From the NCBI RefSeq assembly GCF_026719705.1, contig NZ_JAPPRR010000003.1, positions 1 through 64,000 on the forward strand: DNA of 64,000 bases, read 5' to 3'. Under the pieces are notes generated by a model, which saw only the letters and a list, made by a program, of their open reading frames with translations, ran no database searches and was not told the DNA's origin. The position numbers were made by a program, and so were the translations under genes. This stretch comes from Pseudokordiimonas caeni (GTDB lineage: Bacteria > Pseudomonadota > Alphaproteobacteria > Sphingomonadales > Kordiimonadaceae). Shown here in pieces: positions 43,206-52,724 of this stretch (positions are counted from its first letter, which is position 1; each line of letters begins with the position of its first letter).

Positions 43206-44744
43206 TCATGGGGCCTCTGCCGCCGCGTCGGCGGTGAGCGTCCGGGCTTTCAACACGCGGCCGGTGGCGTGGTAAAGGTCCCCCACAAGCTCCAACGCGT
43301 CACTTGCCGCGTCCTGCGGGGCGCGGCCGCTGATCATGGCATCGATCAGGGCGTGCCGGAGCGCCTGGTAATTTGCTTCAAGCGCCTCGCCGTCTATCCC
43401 CGTGGCAAGGGCCGCCCGGATCGCGTCGGCAAAAAGGGCGAGGGGGGCGGCTTGCCCGAACCCTTCAAGGCGCGGCGCGCCCTTCAGCAGTGTGGCAGCC
43501 TCAAGGGCGTCCTGTGTGGCATGCACGCTATCCAGCAACATCTGCTGGCTGTCGGCGCTCATGTCCGTCTGCCCGAGTTTCGCGGCATAATCGAAAATCT
43601 GGCCTGCGAGGATATCGACGTCGGCGCTGTGCGGCGTCAGGTCCGTCGTCGGGTCATAGGGCGGCAGGCGGCGGGTGATGATGGGGACCGTGAAATCGAT
43701 CAGCCGCCGGGCTTCGTGCTGCAAGGCGACGACGGCCAGCGACGGCGTGGCGATCAGGCTGCGGTCGATATGCTGGGGGCGGCGGCGGTCTTCGGCCGCA
43801 CTTTTGTACCAGCGGTCGAGCCAGTCGGTCAGTCGGCGTCGGAAGGGCCAGACAAGAACGACACCGCCGATGTTGAAAAGCGTATCGAAAATCGCCAGCG
43901 CAATGGCCGGGTGCGCCACCTGCCGGTTCCCCCAGAAAGGCAGGAACAGCATCAGGAGGATCGCTGCCAGAAGCCCCGTCGCCAGATTGAAGAAAAACTG
44001 GGCAAGGGCGGTGCGCCGGGCACCAGAGGTGGCGCCGATGCTGGCGATGAGCGCGGTCGTCGAGGTGCCGATATTGGCGCCGACCACCATGGCGGCGGCT
44101 GTCGGCACGGCGATGAGGCCGCTTTCCGCCGCCGTCAGCACCAGCGCGATTGTGGCGCTGGAGGACTGCGCCAGCACAGTCAGGAAAGCGCCAGCCACAA
44201 GGCCGATCAGGATGCCGCGCTCGCCATAGTCTTCCACAAGGCTCAGCGAGAAGATGCCGGCCTGCGCATCGAACCCGGCCTTCAGTGCGTCAAGGCCCAG
44301 AAAGAACAGTCCGAAGCCGGCGACCGCCGTGCCGATGCCGGCGGAGGGGTGCCCGGTGCGCACCATGCGCCACAGCATGCCAAGGCCGATCATCGGCAAG
44401 GCGATCATATGGATATCGACCTTGAAGCCGAGCGCGGCGACGATCCAGCCGGTGACTGTGGTGCCGACATTGCTGCCGAGCAAGATGGGGAAGGCGTCGG
44501 CAAGGGTGATCAGCCCCGCGTTCACGAAGCCGAGTGTGACGACCGAGACCGCGCCCGAGGCCTGCACAATGGCAGTTGCGGCGAACCCTGCGAACAGGGC
44601 TTTCCATGCCGGCCGCAGGCTTGCCGCCAGCACGCTTTTCAGCCGCCCGCCCATGGCAAGTTCCAGCCCGCTTGTCATCATCGACAAAGCGAGGAGAAAG
44701 AGGCCGAGCCCGCCGATCAGTTGGCCAATGGATACAAGCGTCAT
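43206..44744 (-). CDS. Na/Pi cotransporter family protein
   Basis: This 512-residue protein has 8-9 membrane helices with the two inverted motifs of the NptA/YjbB family: GSNVGTTVTGWIVA with the preceding QASGA, and VLAQSSSATIALVLTAAESG. The C-terminal 170 residues form a helical PhoU-like domain. It probably exports or imports phosphate with sodium. The first repeat has QASGA where QSSSA is usual. The gene is divergent from the beta-CASP nuclease gene with 133 bases between. Confidence 0.88.
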   Translation of the reverse strand: MTLVSIGQLIGGLGLFLLALSMMTSGLELAMGGRLKSVLAASLRPAWKALFAGFAATAIVQASGAVSVVTLGFVNAGLITLADAFPILLGSNVGTTVTGWIVAALGFKVDIHMIALPMIGLGMLWRMVRTGHPSAGIGTAVAGFGLFFLGLDALKAGFDAQAGIFSLSLVEDYGERGILIGLVAGAFLTVLAQSSSATIALVLTAAESGLIAVPTAAAMVVGANIGTSTTALIASIGATSGARRTALAQFFFNLATGLLAAILLMLFLPFWGNRQVAHPAIALAIFDTLFNIGGVVLVWPFRRRLTDWLDRWYKSAAEDRRRPQHIDRSLIATPSLAVVALQHEARRLIDFTVPIITRRLPPYDPTTDLTPHSADVDILAGQIFDYAAKLGQTDMSADSQQMLLDSVHATQDALEAATLLKGAPRLEGFGQAAPLALFADAIRAALATGIDGEALEANYQALRHALIDAMISGRAPQDAASDALELVGDLYHATGRVLKARTLTADAAAEAP

Positions 44745-44877
44745 CTGTTCACACCAGGTTCCTGCCGCGTGAGTGCCACGGCGATCATGTCGCCATGTTG
44801 ATCGAAATCAAAAGCACTATGCATGTGCCTCGCTAGTCTGGTCTTATGATGCCAGTTCGACTTTGGGGAAGATATCC

Positions 44878-46464
44878 ATGAAACCGCGTATTCGCTTCTG
44901 CGGCGCCGCCGGCACGGTGACCGGCTCCTGTTATCTCGTCACGGCGGGGGAAGTGACCTTCCTTGTCGATTGCGGCATGTTCCAGGGTACCAAGACCCTG
45001 AAGGAACTGAATTACGGTGACTTTCCGTTCGATCCGGCCTCGCTTGATTTTGTGCTGCTAACCCACGCGCATATCGATCATTCGGGCCTGATCCCGCGCC
45101 TCATCAAAAAAGGCTTCAAGGGCTTTGTGCAGGCGACGGGGGCGACGCGCGACCTTCTGGCCTATATGTTGCCGGACAGCGGCTATATCCAGGAAATGGA
45201 GGTCGAGTTTCTCAATCGTCGCAACCGCCAGCGCGGGCTGGATCCGGTGGAGCCGATCTATACGGCCGAAGACGGCGAACATGCCCTGTCGCGCATTCGC
45301 AGCGTACCTTACGAACACTGGATCGAACCCGCGCCGGGCATCCGCGTGCGCTTCTGGAACGCCGGGCACATTCTGGGCTCGGCTTCGCTTGAGGTCGAAA
45401 TCGTTACCCGTGAAAGCCGGGACGAAAAGGTGCGGATCGTCTTCTCGGGCGATATCGGCCCCGATAACAAGCTTTTCCATCCGGACCCGGAAGCCCCGGC
45501 AGGGGTGGATTATGTGATCAGCGAATCGACCTATGGCGGCAAGGTGCGCGAGCGGCTGGGGCTTGAGGAGCGTCGCGCCAAACTGGCGAAGGTCGTGGAA
45601 GATGCCATCGGCCGGGGCGGCGTGCTGCTGATTCCGGCCTTCGCCGTGGAGCGCACACAGGAACTGCTGGCTGACCTCGCGGCGCTCATCAGCAGCGGCC
45701 GGGTGCGGCAGGTGCCGGTTTTCCTTGATAGTCCGCTGGCGATCCGCGCGACCGGAGTTTTCAGCCGCCACGCCGGGCATTTGCATGACCTTGACCACGG
45801 CGCCGACGATTTCAATCATCCCTCCTTCCATTTCACCGAAACCGTGCAGGAAAGCCGGTCGATCGACCGGTACAGCGGCGGCGCCATTGTCATCGCGGCC
45901 AGCGGCATGTGCGAGGCCGGGCGTATCCGCCACCATCTGAAGCATTTCCTGTGGCGGTCGGAAACGACTGTGCTGATGGTTGGCTATCAGGCGCCGGGCA
46001 CGCTCGGGCGCATCCTGATGGACGGCGCGAAGATGGTGAAAATCCAGGGCGAGGATATCCGTGTGCGGGCGCATATCCAGCCCGTGGACTGGTATTCGGC
46101 GCATGCGGACGGCGCCGAGCTTGCCGAATGGATCAAGGCGCGGCTGCCGATCAAGGCCGGGCTTTTCCTCACCCACGGTGAGCCCGAGCCTCTCGCCGCC
46201 CTCAAGGCCGATGCGGTGGCCCTTGGCCTCGCGCCCGAGCGGATCGTGATTCCGGCCATCGATGATGAATATGTGCTGGATGGCAGTTGCCCGGCCTGCA
46301 CAGAAGATCATCACCGCCTGCCCGCAAGCGCGTCGCTGGCGGATGACTGGCACAACCGGTTTGCCGATCTTTCGATCCGGCTGCGGCAGGAACTTGAAAG
46401 CGCGCCGGACGACGAAGCGCGCGCCGCGATCCTCGACCGTCTGGCAGCGGATCTCAGGCCTTAG
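44878..46464 (+). CDS. MBL-fold beta-CASP RNase-like hydrolase
   Basis: This 528-residue metallo-beta-lactamase fold protein has H63-A-H65-I-D67-H68 (THAHIDHSG), a beta-CASP insertion, GVLLIPAFAVERTQELL, VIAASGMCEAGRIRHHL and the RMMBL motif DWYSAHADGAEL. It resembles CPSF73/YsdA-like RNA-processing enzymes. ATG 44878 after GGGGAAG is preferred over GTG 44773. The C-terminal tail of about 70 residues (CPACTEDH onward) is outside the core fold. It overlaps the SulP gene tail to tail by 11 bases. Confidence 0.88.
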   Translation: MKPRIRFCGAAGTVTGSCYLVTAGEVTFLVDCGMFQGTKTLKELNYGDFPFDPASLDFVLLTHAHIDHSGLIPRLIKKGFKGFVQATGATRDLLAYMLPDSGYIQEMEVEFLNRRNRQRGLDPVEPIYTAEDGEHALSRIRSVPYEHWIEPAPGIRVRFWNAGHILGSASLEVEIVTRESRDEKVRIVFSGDIGPDNKLFHPDPEAPAGVDYVISESTYGGKVRERLGLEERRAKLAKVVEDAIGRGGVLLIPAFAVERTQELLADLAALISSGRVRQVPVFLDSPLAIRATGVFSRHAGHLHDLDHGADDFNHPSFHFTETVQESRSIDRYSGGAIVIAASGMCEAGRIRHHLKHFLWRSETTVLMVGYQAPGTLGRILMDGAKMVKIQGEDIRVRAHIQPVDWYSAHADGAELAEWIKARLPIKAGLFLTHGEPEPLAALKADAVALGLAPERIVIPAIDDEYVLDGSCPACTEDHHRLPASASLADDWHNRFADLSIRLRQELESAPDDEARAAILDRLAADLRP

Positions 46465-48172
46465 GCTCAGGCTTGCCGGAAAGCCAGCGGCGGGCGATGG
46501 CGACGCCTGTATCGACCGACGGCGTATATTTCACGGCGGGCGGGCGTACCCCGTGCACGAGAAGCGCGTGGCGAAGGGCCGGGGCTGCACCCGCGATGAT
46601 CAGCCGGGTGCCGGCGCGTTCAAGCTTTGCGGCCAGCCCCGCAATCGTGTTGGCACCAGTGGAATCAAGAAGCGGCACGCTTTTGAAGTCCAGCACCAGC
46701 ACCCTGTAGCCATCGGAAATCCGGTCCAGCACCGCGCCGACGGTGGCGGCAGCACCGAAGAAGAAGGCACCGGTGATATGATAGATGACGATATCGGGGT
46801 CGGCGGCCTCGTGCTCGTCATAGGGGGTGCGGGTGCCGTCCGGGTTGTCCGGCAGGTCTTCGGGGACAAGCGCCATTTCGGTCTCGATAGCCACACTTTC
46901 CGACATGCGGTGGATGAAAAGCAGTGCCCCGAGCGCGAAGCCGACGACGATGGCTTCGGTGAGGTCGCGGAAGATGGTGAGACCGAAGGTGACGAGCAGG
47001 ACAAGCGCCTCGCCCTTCTGCCCGCGGATGAGGGTGAATATGGCGTGGCGCTCCGCCATGTTCCAGGCCACGAAAACCAGCACACCTGAAAGAGCGGCGA
47101 GCGGGATATAGCCAGCAAGCGGCGCTGCAATCAGCATGAAGCCGAGGACGAACAGGCTGTGCAGCATGCCCGCGATTGGGCCGTGCGCACCCGCCCGCAC
47201 GTTGGTGGCTGTCCGTGCGATGGTGCCGGTGACCACCAGCCCGCCCATCACGGACGACGCGATGTTGGCAGCCCCCTGTGCCACCAGTTCGGAGTTCGAG
47301 CGGTGCCGCCGTCCGGTCATCCCGTCGGCGACGACAGCGGAGAGAAGCGATTCGATAGCGCCGAGGAGCGCGAAGGCGGTCGCATCGGGCAGCATGGTCA
47401 TCAGCCGCGCGGGCGATAGGTCTGGCAGCATCGGCATCGGGATACCGGTCGGCAGGCCACCGAAGCGGCTGTTGATCGTCTCCACCGGCCATGGCAGCGC
47501 GAGGGCGACAAGCGTTGCCACGACCACGGCGATCAGCATGCCCGGCCAGTGCGGCCGCACCTTTTTGAGCCCCACGATGGTGAGAAGCGCAATGAGCGCG
47601 ATGAGGAAGGCTGCGGGGCTGAGGGTCGGGAGCGCGGCGGCGAGCACCGGCAGTTTCTCGGCTAGGGCGCCGGGCTCCGGCCCCGTCAGCGTCAGGCCTA
47701 GGAAATCCTTGATCTGGCTGGCCATGATGATCACGGCGATGCCGCCCGTGAAGCCCACCGTCACCGGATAGGGGATGAATTTGATATAGCTGCCAAGCCG
47801 CAGAAAGCCAGCCGCCATCAGCATCAGCCCGGCCATGAAGGTGGCGGTCAGCAGGCCATCGATCCCGTGGCGGGTGGCCGTGGCAGCGACAAGCACGATG
47901 AAGGCACCCGCTGGCCCGCCGATCTGGAACCGGCTGCCGCCAAGCGCCGAAACAATGAAGCCCCCGAAGATGGCGGCATAAAGTCCGCGCTCCGGCGGCA
48001 CGCCCGAAGCGATGGCGATGGCGATGGACAGGGGCAGCGCCACGATGGCGACGGTCAAGCCCGCCATAAGGTCCGACCGCAGATGCCCGCGTCCGTAACC
48101 TTCCTTCAGCACGGTCACGAGCTTCGGGGTGAAAAGGTCGGCGAATGTTATTTTAGGCAGATGGCGGTGCAT
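46454..48172 (-). CDS. SulP-family anion transporter with STAS domain
   Basis: This 572-residue protein has a membrane part with the SulP signature (LMAGLTVAIVALPLSIAIAIASG, RGLYAAIFGGFIVSALGGS) and a C-terminal STAS domain (about 440-560, VLVLDFKSVPLLDSTGANTIAGL with the conserved DST). It transports sulfate, bicarbonate or another oxyanion. A terminator (48200-48229) separates it from the upstream symporter gene. Confidence 0.93.
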   Translation of the reverse strand: MHRHLPKITFADLFTPKLVTVLKEGYGRGHLRSDLMAGLTVAIVALPLSIAIAIASGVPPERGLYAAIFGGFIVSALGGSRFQIGGPAGAFIVLVAATATRHGIDGLLTATFMAGLMLMAAGFLRLGSYIKFIPYPVTVGFTGGIAVIIMASQIKDFLGLTLTGPEPGALAEKLPVLAAALPTLSPAAFLIALIALLTIVGLKKVRPHWPGMLIAVVVATLVALALPWPVETINSRFGGLPTGIPMPMLPDLSPARLMTMLPDATAFALLGAIESLLSAVVADGMTGRRHRSNSELVAQGAANIASSVMGGLVVTGTIARTATNVRAGAHGPIAGMLHSLFVLGFMLIAAPLAGYIPLAALSGVLVFVAWNMAERHAIFTLIRGQKGEALVLLVTFGLTIFRDLTEAIVVGFALGALLFIHRMSESVAIETEMALVPEDLPDNPDGTRTPYDEHEAADPDIVIYHITGAFFFGAAATVGAVLDRISDGYRVLVLDFKSVPLLDSTGANTIAGLAAKLERAGTRLIIAGAAPALRHALLVHGVRPPAVKYTPSVDTGVAIARRWLSGKPEPKA

Positions 48173-48199
48173 GGGGCTTTACCTGGGCTTTTGAAGGAA

Positions 48200-48229
48200 G
48201 AAGGGCCGCTCTTTGAGGAGCGGCCCTTC
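48200..48229 (-). terminator. Terminator downstream of the SSS symporter
   Basis: GAAGGGCCGCT pairs perfectly with AGCGGCCCTTC around an eight-base loop. On the minus strand, CTTCCTTC follows. It ends the transcript of the symporter at 48241-49725. Confidence 0.75.
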
Positions 48230-48240
48230 GGGGTCGTGTC

Positions 48241-49725
48241 TTATTTCGCGTTTTCGTGGACTGTGATCATCTCGTCGCCCATCTCGCCTTTTTTCAGCCG
48301 TTCATGGACCGTGTGGTCATGCTTCAGCATTTGCGGGGCGAAGGAGCCGACGATCATGCCGATGATGGCGGCGATAAGCCCGGCGAACTGCGAGGGGATC
48401 AGGGGTTCCTCGGGGCCAAGGATCGACACGCCGACCCACACGATGAAGCCCATTGCCATGGAAAGGAGCGCGCCCTGCTTGGTGGCGCCTTTCCAGTAGA
48501 CCCCGCACACGAGCGGGATGAAGGCCACAACAAGCGTGATCTGGTAGGCGTTTTCCACCATCTCGAAAATGCTGGCATCGGAATAGATGGCATAGACGGT
48601 GACCATCAGCGTGAAGATCGCCGTCACCGTCCGCATGGCAGCGAGGAGCTGTTTGTCGCTCATGCGCTTCATCATGGGGCGCAGGATGTTTTCGGTGAAG
48701 GTGACGGATGGCGCCAGCAGGGTGGCCGACGCGCAGCTCTTGATCGCTGACAGGAGTGCGCCGAAGAACAGGATCTGCGCCACGAGCGGCGCGTGCGACA
48801 GCACGAGGCTCGGCAGGATCATCTGGCTGTCTTCTTCCATCCACCGGGCTGACATTTCAGGGTCGATCAGCGTGGCGGCGTAGGCCAGGAACATCGGGAT
48901 GAAGGCAAAGAGGAAATAGATCCCGCCGCCAACGATGGTGGCCCAGACGGCGATCTTTTCGGTTTTGGCCGATTGCACGCGCTGGAAAATATCCTGCTGC
49001 GGCATCGAGCCGAAAGCCATGGTCACGAAGGCGGCCACGAAGGCGATCACCGAGGCGAAATTCATGTCCGGCCAGAAGTTGAACTTGCCGGCTTCGGATG
49101 CGTGGTTGATGACCACATCAACGCCGCCCACCAGCTCGGTCACTTCGCCGCCGATATAAAGCATGCCGATCACGATGATGACCATCTGGATAAGGTCGGT
49201 GATGGCCACGGCCCACATGCCGCCGAAGAAGGTGTAGATGAGGATGGTGACGGAACCGATCCACATGCCGGCCAGCGTCGAGATCTCGCCGCCCGATACC
49301 ACATTGAACACAAGGCCGAGTGCGGTGATCTGTGCCGCTACCCAGCCAAGGTACGAAACCACGATGGCGAGCGAGGTGATGACTTCCGTCTCGCGGCCGA
49401 AGCGGCGCTTGTAGAAGTCACCGATGGTCAGGAGCTTCATCCGGTAAAGCGGCGAGGCGAAAAGGATACCGACAAGGATAAGGCAGGCGGCGGTGCCGAA
49501 GGGGTCGGCGACGATGCCCGAAAGTCCTTCCTCAAGGAAGGTCGCCGGGATGCCGAGCACTGCTTCCGCCCCGAACCAGGTGGCGAACACGGTACAGGTG
49601 ACCATGTAAAAGGGCAGGTGGCGGCCCGCGATGGCGAAGTCGGCGGTATTTTTCACCCGCATCGAGGCATAGAGACCGATCCCGACCGAGACCACCCAAT
49701 AGGCAATGACAAAACCCAGTAGCAT
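48241..49725 (-). CDS. Sodium:solute symporter (SSS family)
   Basis: This 494-residue protein has about 13 membrane helices. It shows the SSS core (VFATWFGAEAVLGIPATFLEEG, VVSYLGWVAAQITALGLVF, FGSMPQQDIFQRVQSAKTEK). It belongs to the PutP/panthothenate-like branch. The cytoplasmic tail HDHTVHERLKKGEMG is typical of bacterial solute symporters of unknown specificity. The gene stands alone before a terminator. Confidence 0.9.
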   Translation of the reverse strand: MLLGFVIAYWVVSVGIGLYASMRVKNTADFAIAGRHLPFYMVTCTVFATWFGAEAVLGIPATFLEEGLSGIVADPFGTAACLILVGILFASPLYRMKLLTIGDFYKRRFGRETEVITSLAIVVSYLGWVAAQITALGLVFNVVSGGEISTLAGMWIGSVTILIYTFFGGMWAVAITDLIQMVIIVIGMLYIGGEVTELVGGVDVVINHASEAGKFNFWPDMNFASVIAFVAAFVTMAFGSMPQQDIFQRVQSAKTEKIAVWATIVGGGIYFLFAFIPMFLAYAATLIDPEMSARWMEEDSQMILPSLVLSHAPLVAQILFFGALLSAIKSCASATLLAPSVTFTENILRPMMKRMSDKQLLAAMRTVTAIFTLMVTVYAIYSDASIFEMVENAYQITLVVAFIPLVCGVYWKGATKQGALLSMAMGFIVWVGVSILGPEEPLIPSQFAGLIAAIIGMIVGSFAPQMLKHDHTVHERLKKGEMGDEMITVHENAK

Positions 49726-49794
49726 GATGCGCCGTTCACTCCGTCTTCAGGAAAAGCGACGGGATCGGGCGGGCAGGGCCCTGCCGCCTTAAAT

Positions 49795-49853
49795 CCCCCT
49801 CCAATCCGCATAGAACAAGGGATACGGCGCTGTAAAGCGCAGAATGGAGGGGG
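49795..49853. repeat. Stem with CCCCCTCCA/TGGAGGGGG arms
   Basis: CCCCCTCCA (49795-49803) is complementary to TGGAGGGGG (49845-49853). GCGCTGTAAAGCGC between them forms an inner stem. GGCAGGGCCCTGCC (49772-49785) nearby is a perfect 14-bp palindrome. These structures fill the 144-base gap between the exchanger stop and the symporter start and may terminate or regulate either gene. Confidence 0.45.
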
Positions 49854-49869
49854 AGGCGCTGTTGGCGGC

Positions 49870-50850
49870 CTAGACGGCTACGGCGTCGGCGACAAGGAGG
49901 CCGGTGTAAGCCACATAGGTGGCAAGCAGCAACCCGCCACGCCGACGGCAGATGCGGCCCTGTTTGTGGTTGTGGCGGTCGTAGCCAAGCACGACAAGCG
50001 CGACGGTCAGAAGCCCCATCACCACCATGTCGCGGGTCAGCACCTCGGCCGGCACTTCCATCGGGTGCAGGACGCCCGCGATGCCCACCACCATCAGGGT
50101 GTTGAACATGTTGGAGCCGATCACGTTGCCGAAGGCGATGTCATGCTCGCCCTTGCGCGCGGCGGCGACGCTCGAGGCAAGCTCGGGGAGCGACGTGCCG
50201 ATGGCAACGATGGTGAGGCCGATGAGGAGATCGCTGACACCAAAGGCCTTGGCGAGCGAAACAGCCCCCCAAACCAGCAGCTGCGAGGCGACGACCAGAA
50301 GCACAAGGCCGACGATGAGCCAGAAAACGGCCTTGCCGAACGGCAGCTTGTGGCTTGCGACCTCGGCTTCCATTTCTTTCGCCAGCCGGTCGTTCTTCTT
50401 CACCCGGAGGGCATTGTAGATCGTCCAGCCGAAAATAATGGTGAAAGCACCAAGGAGGACAAGCGCGTCAAGGCGGCTGATCTCGAGGTTATAGATGAGG
50501 ATGGCCGACAGGACCGTCACACCGATCAGTACCGGCATTTCCTTTTTCAGGATACCGGAATCGACCTGCACGGGGGCGACAAGCGCGGTGATGCCAAGGA
50601 TCAGCGCGATATTGGTGATGTTGGAGCCATAAGCGTTGCCAAGCGCGATGCCGGGGCTGCCTTCAAGGGCCGACATGGCGGAGACCACCATCTCGGGTGC
50701 CGAGGTGCCGAAGCCCACCACAAGCATCCCGACCAGCAGCGTGGGCATGCCGAAATGGTTGGCGGTGGCGGCAGCACCATCGATGAAGCGGTCAGCGCTC
50801 CACACAAGGAGGCCAAGGCCGAAAATCAGGGCAGCGAAGGGTAAAAGCAT
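49870..50850 (-). CDS. Calcium/sodium antiporter (YrbG-like)
   Basis: This 326-residue protein has two alpha repeats: GFGTSAPEMVVS with GNAYGSNITNIALILG, and AIGTSLPELASS with GNVIGSNMFNTLMVVG. It has about ten membrane helices. ATG 50850 starts the first helix. Upstream codons would add 46 residues with no membrane character. The gene is divergent from the Rieske oxygenase gene with a gap of about 200 bases. Confidence 0.92.
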   Translation of the reverse strand: MLLPFAALIFGLGLLVWSADRFIDGAAATANHFGMPTLLVGMLVVGFGTSAPEMVVSAMSALEGSPGIALGNAYGSNITNIALILGITALVAPVQVDSGILKKEMPVLIGVTVLSAILIYNLEISRLDALVLLGAFTIIFGWTIYNALRVKKNDRLAKEMEAEVASHKLPFGKAVFWLIVGLVLLVVASQLLVWGAVSLAKAFGVSDLLIGLTIVAIGTSLPELASSVAAARKGEHDIAFGNVIGSNMFNTLMVVGIAGVLHPMEVPAEVLTRDMVVMGLLTVALVVLGYDRHNHKQGRICRRRGGLLLATYVAYTGLLVADAVAV

Positions 50851-51052
50851 GGCGGGGCTCAAGCTGGCTAATGACGGGACACAGACATTCGCACACACAT
50901 GGGGGCCAGCTGCGCGGGTTTCAAGGCCGCCTTTGCCCGCATTCCGTACGGAACACAAGATCGCTTGCGCGGGCGCCAGCTTTGGCACAGTCTGGTGCCT
51001 GAACCCGCCACCGGATGGGCCGTTGGCGAGCAGCTATCTTCGAGTGACCGAA

Positions 51053-52147
51053 ATGCCCGATACCCGCGCCCCGCTGACCGATGCCACCAAAGCCGATGCC
51101 CTTGCCATCCGCCCGCTTGAAACCGCGCTTGCCCTGCATGCCGAGTTTTATGCCGATCCGTCGTGGCTGGCGTTCGAACAGCGCGAGGTTTTTGGTCGTT
51201 CGTGGCAGCTCGCCGCGCATCAGGGTGAGCTCGTGAATGCGGGCGACCATGTGGTGGCCGATATCGCCGGCAAATCGGTGCTGATCGTGCGGCAGGCGGA
51301 TGGCAGCCTGAAGGGCTTCCACAATGTGTGCCGCCACCGCGCCGGCCCGATTGCCATGAAAAGCGGCACCGGCGCCACGTCGCTCCGCTGCGCTTACCAT
51401 GGCTGGACCTACAAGCTCGACGGCCAGCTGAAAATGGCGCCAGAGATGAACGAGGCCTGCGATTTCCACAAGGAAGATATCCGCCTCACCGGCATCCGCG
51501 TGCATGAATGGCAGGGGCTGGTGTTCGTGGCGCTTTCGGACGACGTGCCGCCCTTCGATGAAGTGTATGCGGGCATCACCGACCGCATCGCGCCGGTTGA
51601 CCTGTCAAAGATGAAATATACCCGCCGGGACAGTTACGACATCGCCTGCAACTGGAAGGTCTATATCGACAATTTCCTTGAGGGCTATCACCTGCCCTAT
51701 GTGCATCCCGGCCTGTCGAAAGTGCTGGATTACCGCGCCTATGATACCGAGATCTTCCCCTGGTATTCGCTGCAGCATTCGCCGCTCCGTGGCGGCGAGG
51801 GCATCTATGGCGGCGAGAATGCCTGGTATTATTTCATCTACCCCAACATCATGCTGAATATCGTTGATGGCCGCATGCAAACCAACCGCATCCTGCCCAA
51901 CGGCAACGACCGCTGCATTGTGGAATTCGACTATTATTATGCGCAGGACGAGGAAACCCAGTCCCGCATCGCCGCCGACCAGGAATTTTCAGACGAGGTG
52001 CAGGCCGAGGATATCGAAATCTGCGAACATGTGCAGATCGGCCTTCAGTCCGGCGTCTATACCGCCGGCCGCCTGTGCCCCAAACGCGAAAGCGGCGTGT
52101 GGCACTTCCAGAACCTTCTGAGGAAGGCGTATGCCCGGCGGGGTTGA
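51053..52147 (+). CDS. Rieske aromatic ring-hydroxylating dioxygenase, alpha subunit
   Basis: The 364-residue chain has the Rieske centre C93-x-H95 (NVCRHRAG) and C113-x-x-H116 (CAYHGWTY). The mononuclear iron site DNFLEGYHLPYVHPG follows. It resembles the CntA/YeaW and choline-monooxygenase-like group of Rieske oxygenases. ATG 51053 is chosen from the alignment to family length. The reading frame stays open upstream to 50636 but that part is not Rieske-like. No reductase or small subunit is adjacent, so electrons must come from elsewhere. Confidence 0.88.
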   Translation: MPDTRAPLTDATKADALAIRPLETALALHAEFYADPSWLAFEQREVFGRSWQLAAHQGELVNAGDHVVADIAGKSVLIVRQADGSLKGFHNVCRHRAGPIAMKSGTGATSLRCAYHGWTYKLDGQLKMAPEMNEACDFHKEDIRLTGIRVHEWQGLVFVALSDDVPPFDEVYAGITDRIAPVDLSKMKYTRRDSYDIACNWKVYIDNFLEGYHLPYVHPGLSKVLDYRAYDTEIFPWYSLQHSPLRGGEGIYGGENAWYYFIYPNIMLNIVDGRMQTNRILPNGNDRCIVEFDYYYAQDEETQSRIAADQEFSDEVQAEDIEICEHVQIGLQSGVYTAGRLCPKRESGVWHFQNLLRKAYARRG

Positions 52148-52721
52148 AGCACTTCATGCGATGACAGAAAAGCAGCCTAGTTCGAGAGATATAATCTACT
52201 TTTTGAACTGTAGGGATAAGCGCGCTCTGAAGAAGCACGCTAGATCTGTAACGATATATCAGGATCATTTCGCGGGGCTAGCTTTGATGGCATCCATAGG
52301 CCAGCTTCCGCCATATCACTATGCAAGGCACCATGCCGAAATCATCCCAGAGGATATCCATTGGACTCCAGAGGAACTGGAAGCCTTCGGGAAGAGTAAG
52401 GTTGGACCTCTCTCAGATGGCCGGGCTATAAAATTCGCGTCAAAAGTCGACCAAGTTTTCAAGGTGCGGAAACTTCTAAACGCTCACCTGTTCTATACAC
52501 CTGATCACTCGCTGTGGCATATTTTCTGTTACGATAGCAAGGAGTTGCGGGATCAGGGGAATCATTGGAAGGAAGGTAGTCACCTGCACTACATTTCATT
52601 CCTCTGGCCAGAATACAACCTCGCTGAGGCATGGGGACGAGTACAGCGCGGCGATCTAAATTTTTCTGGTAAACTGCATGTTCGTTTCCGAAAACTGAGC
52701 ACCGACTACTCTTTGCGATAG
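52131..52721 (+). CDS. AT-rich orphan protein of unknown function (196 aa)
   Basis: This gene is visibly AT-richer than both neighbours from about 52150 on. It overlaps the Rieske gene end by 17 bases and stops three bases before the convergent fumC end. GAGG lies seven bases before ATG 52131, and ATG 52161 is an alternative. The protein is soluble and rich in His and Tyr (PPYHYARHHAEIIPEDIHW, KEGSHLHYISFLWPEYNLAE). No family is recognised. The low GC indicates recent acquisition. Confidence 0.65.
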   Translation: MPGGVEALHAMTEKQPSSRDIIYFLNCRDKRALKKHARSVTIYQDHFAGLALMASIGQLPPYHYARHHAEIIPEDIHWTPEELEAFGKSKVGPLSDGRAIKFASKVDQVFKVRKLLNAHLFYTPDHSLWHIFCYDSKELRDQGNHWKEGSHLHYISFLWPEYNLAEAWGRVQRGDLNFSGKLHVRFRKLSTDYSLR

Positions 52722-52724
52722 GCT

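Noticed and set aside
50636-51052. N-terminal extension of the Rieske protein
   Set aside because: It would overlap the divergent exchanger gene and adds residues without Rieske similarity. ATG 51053 gives the normal family length.
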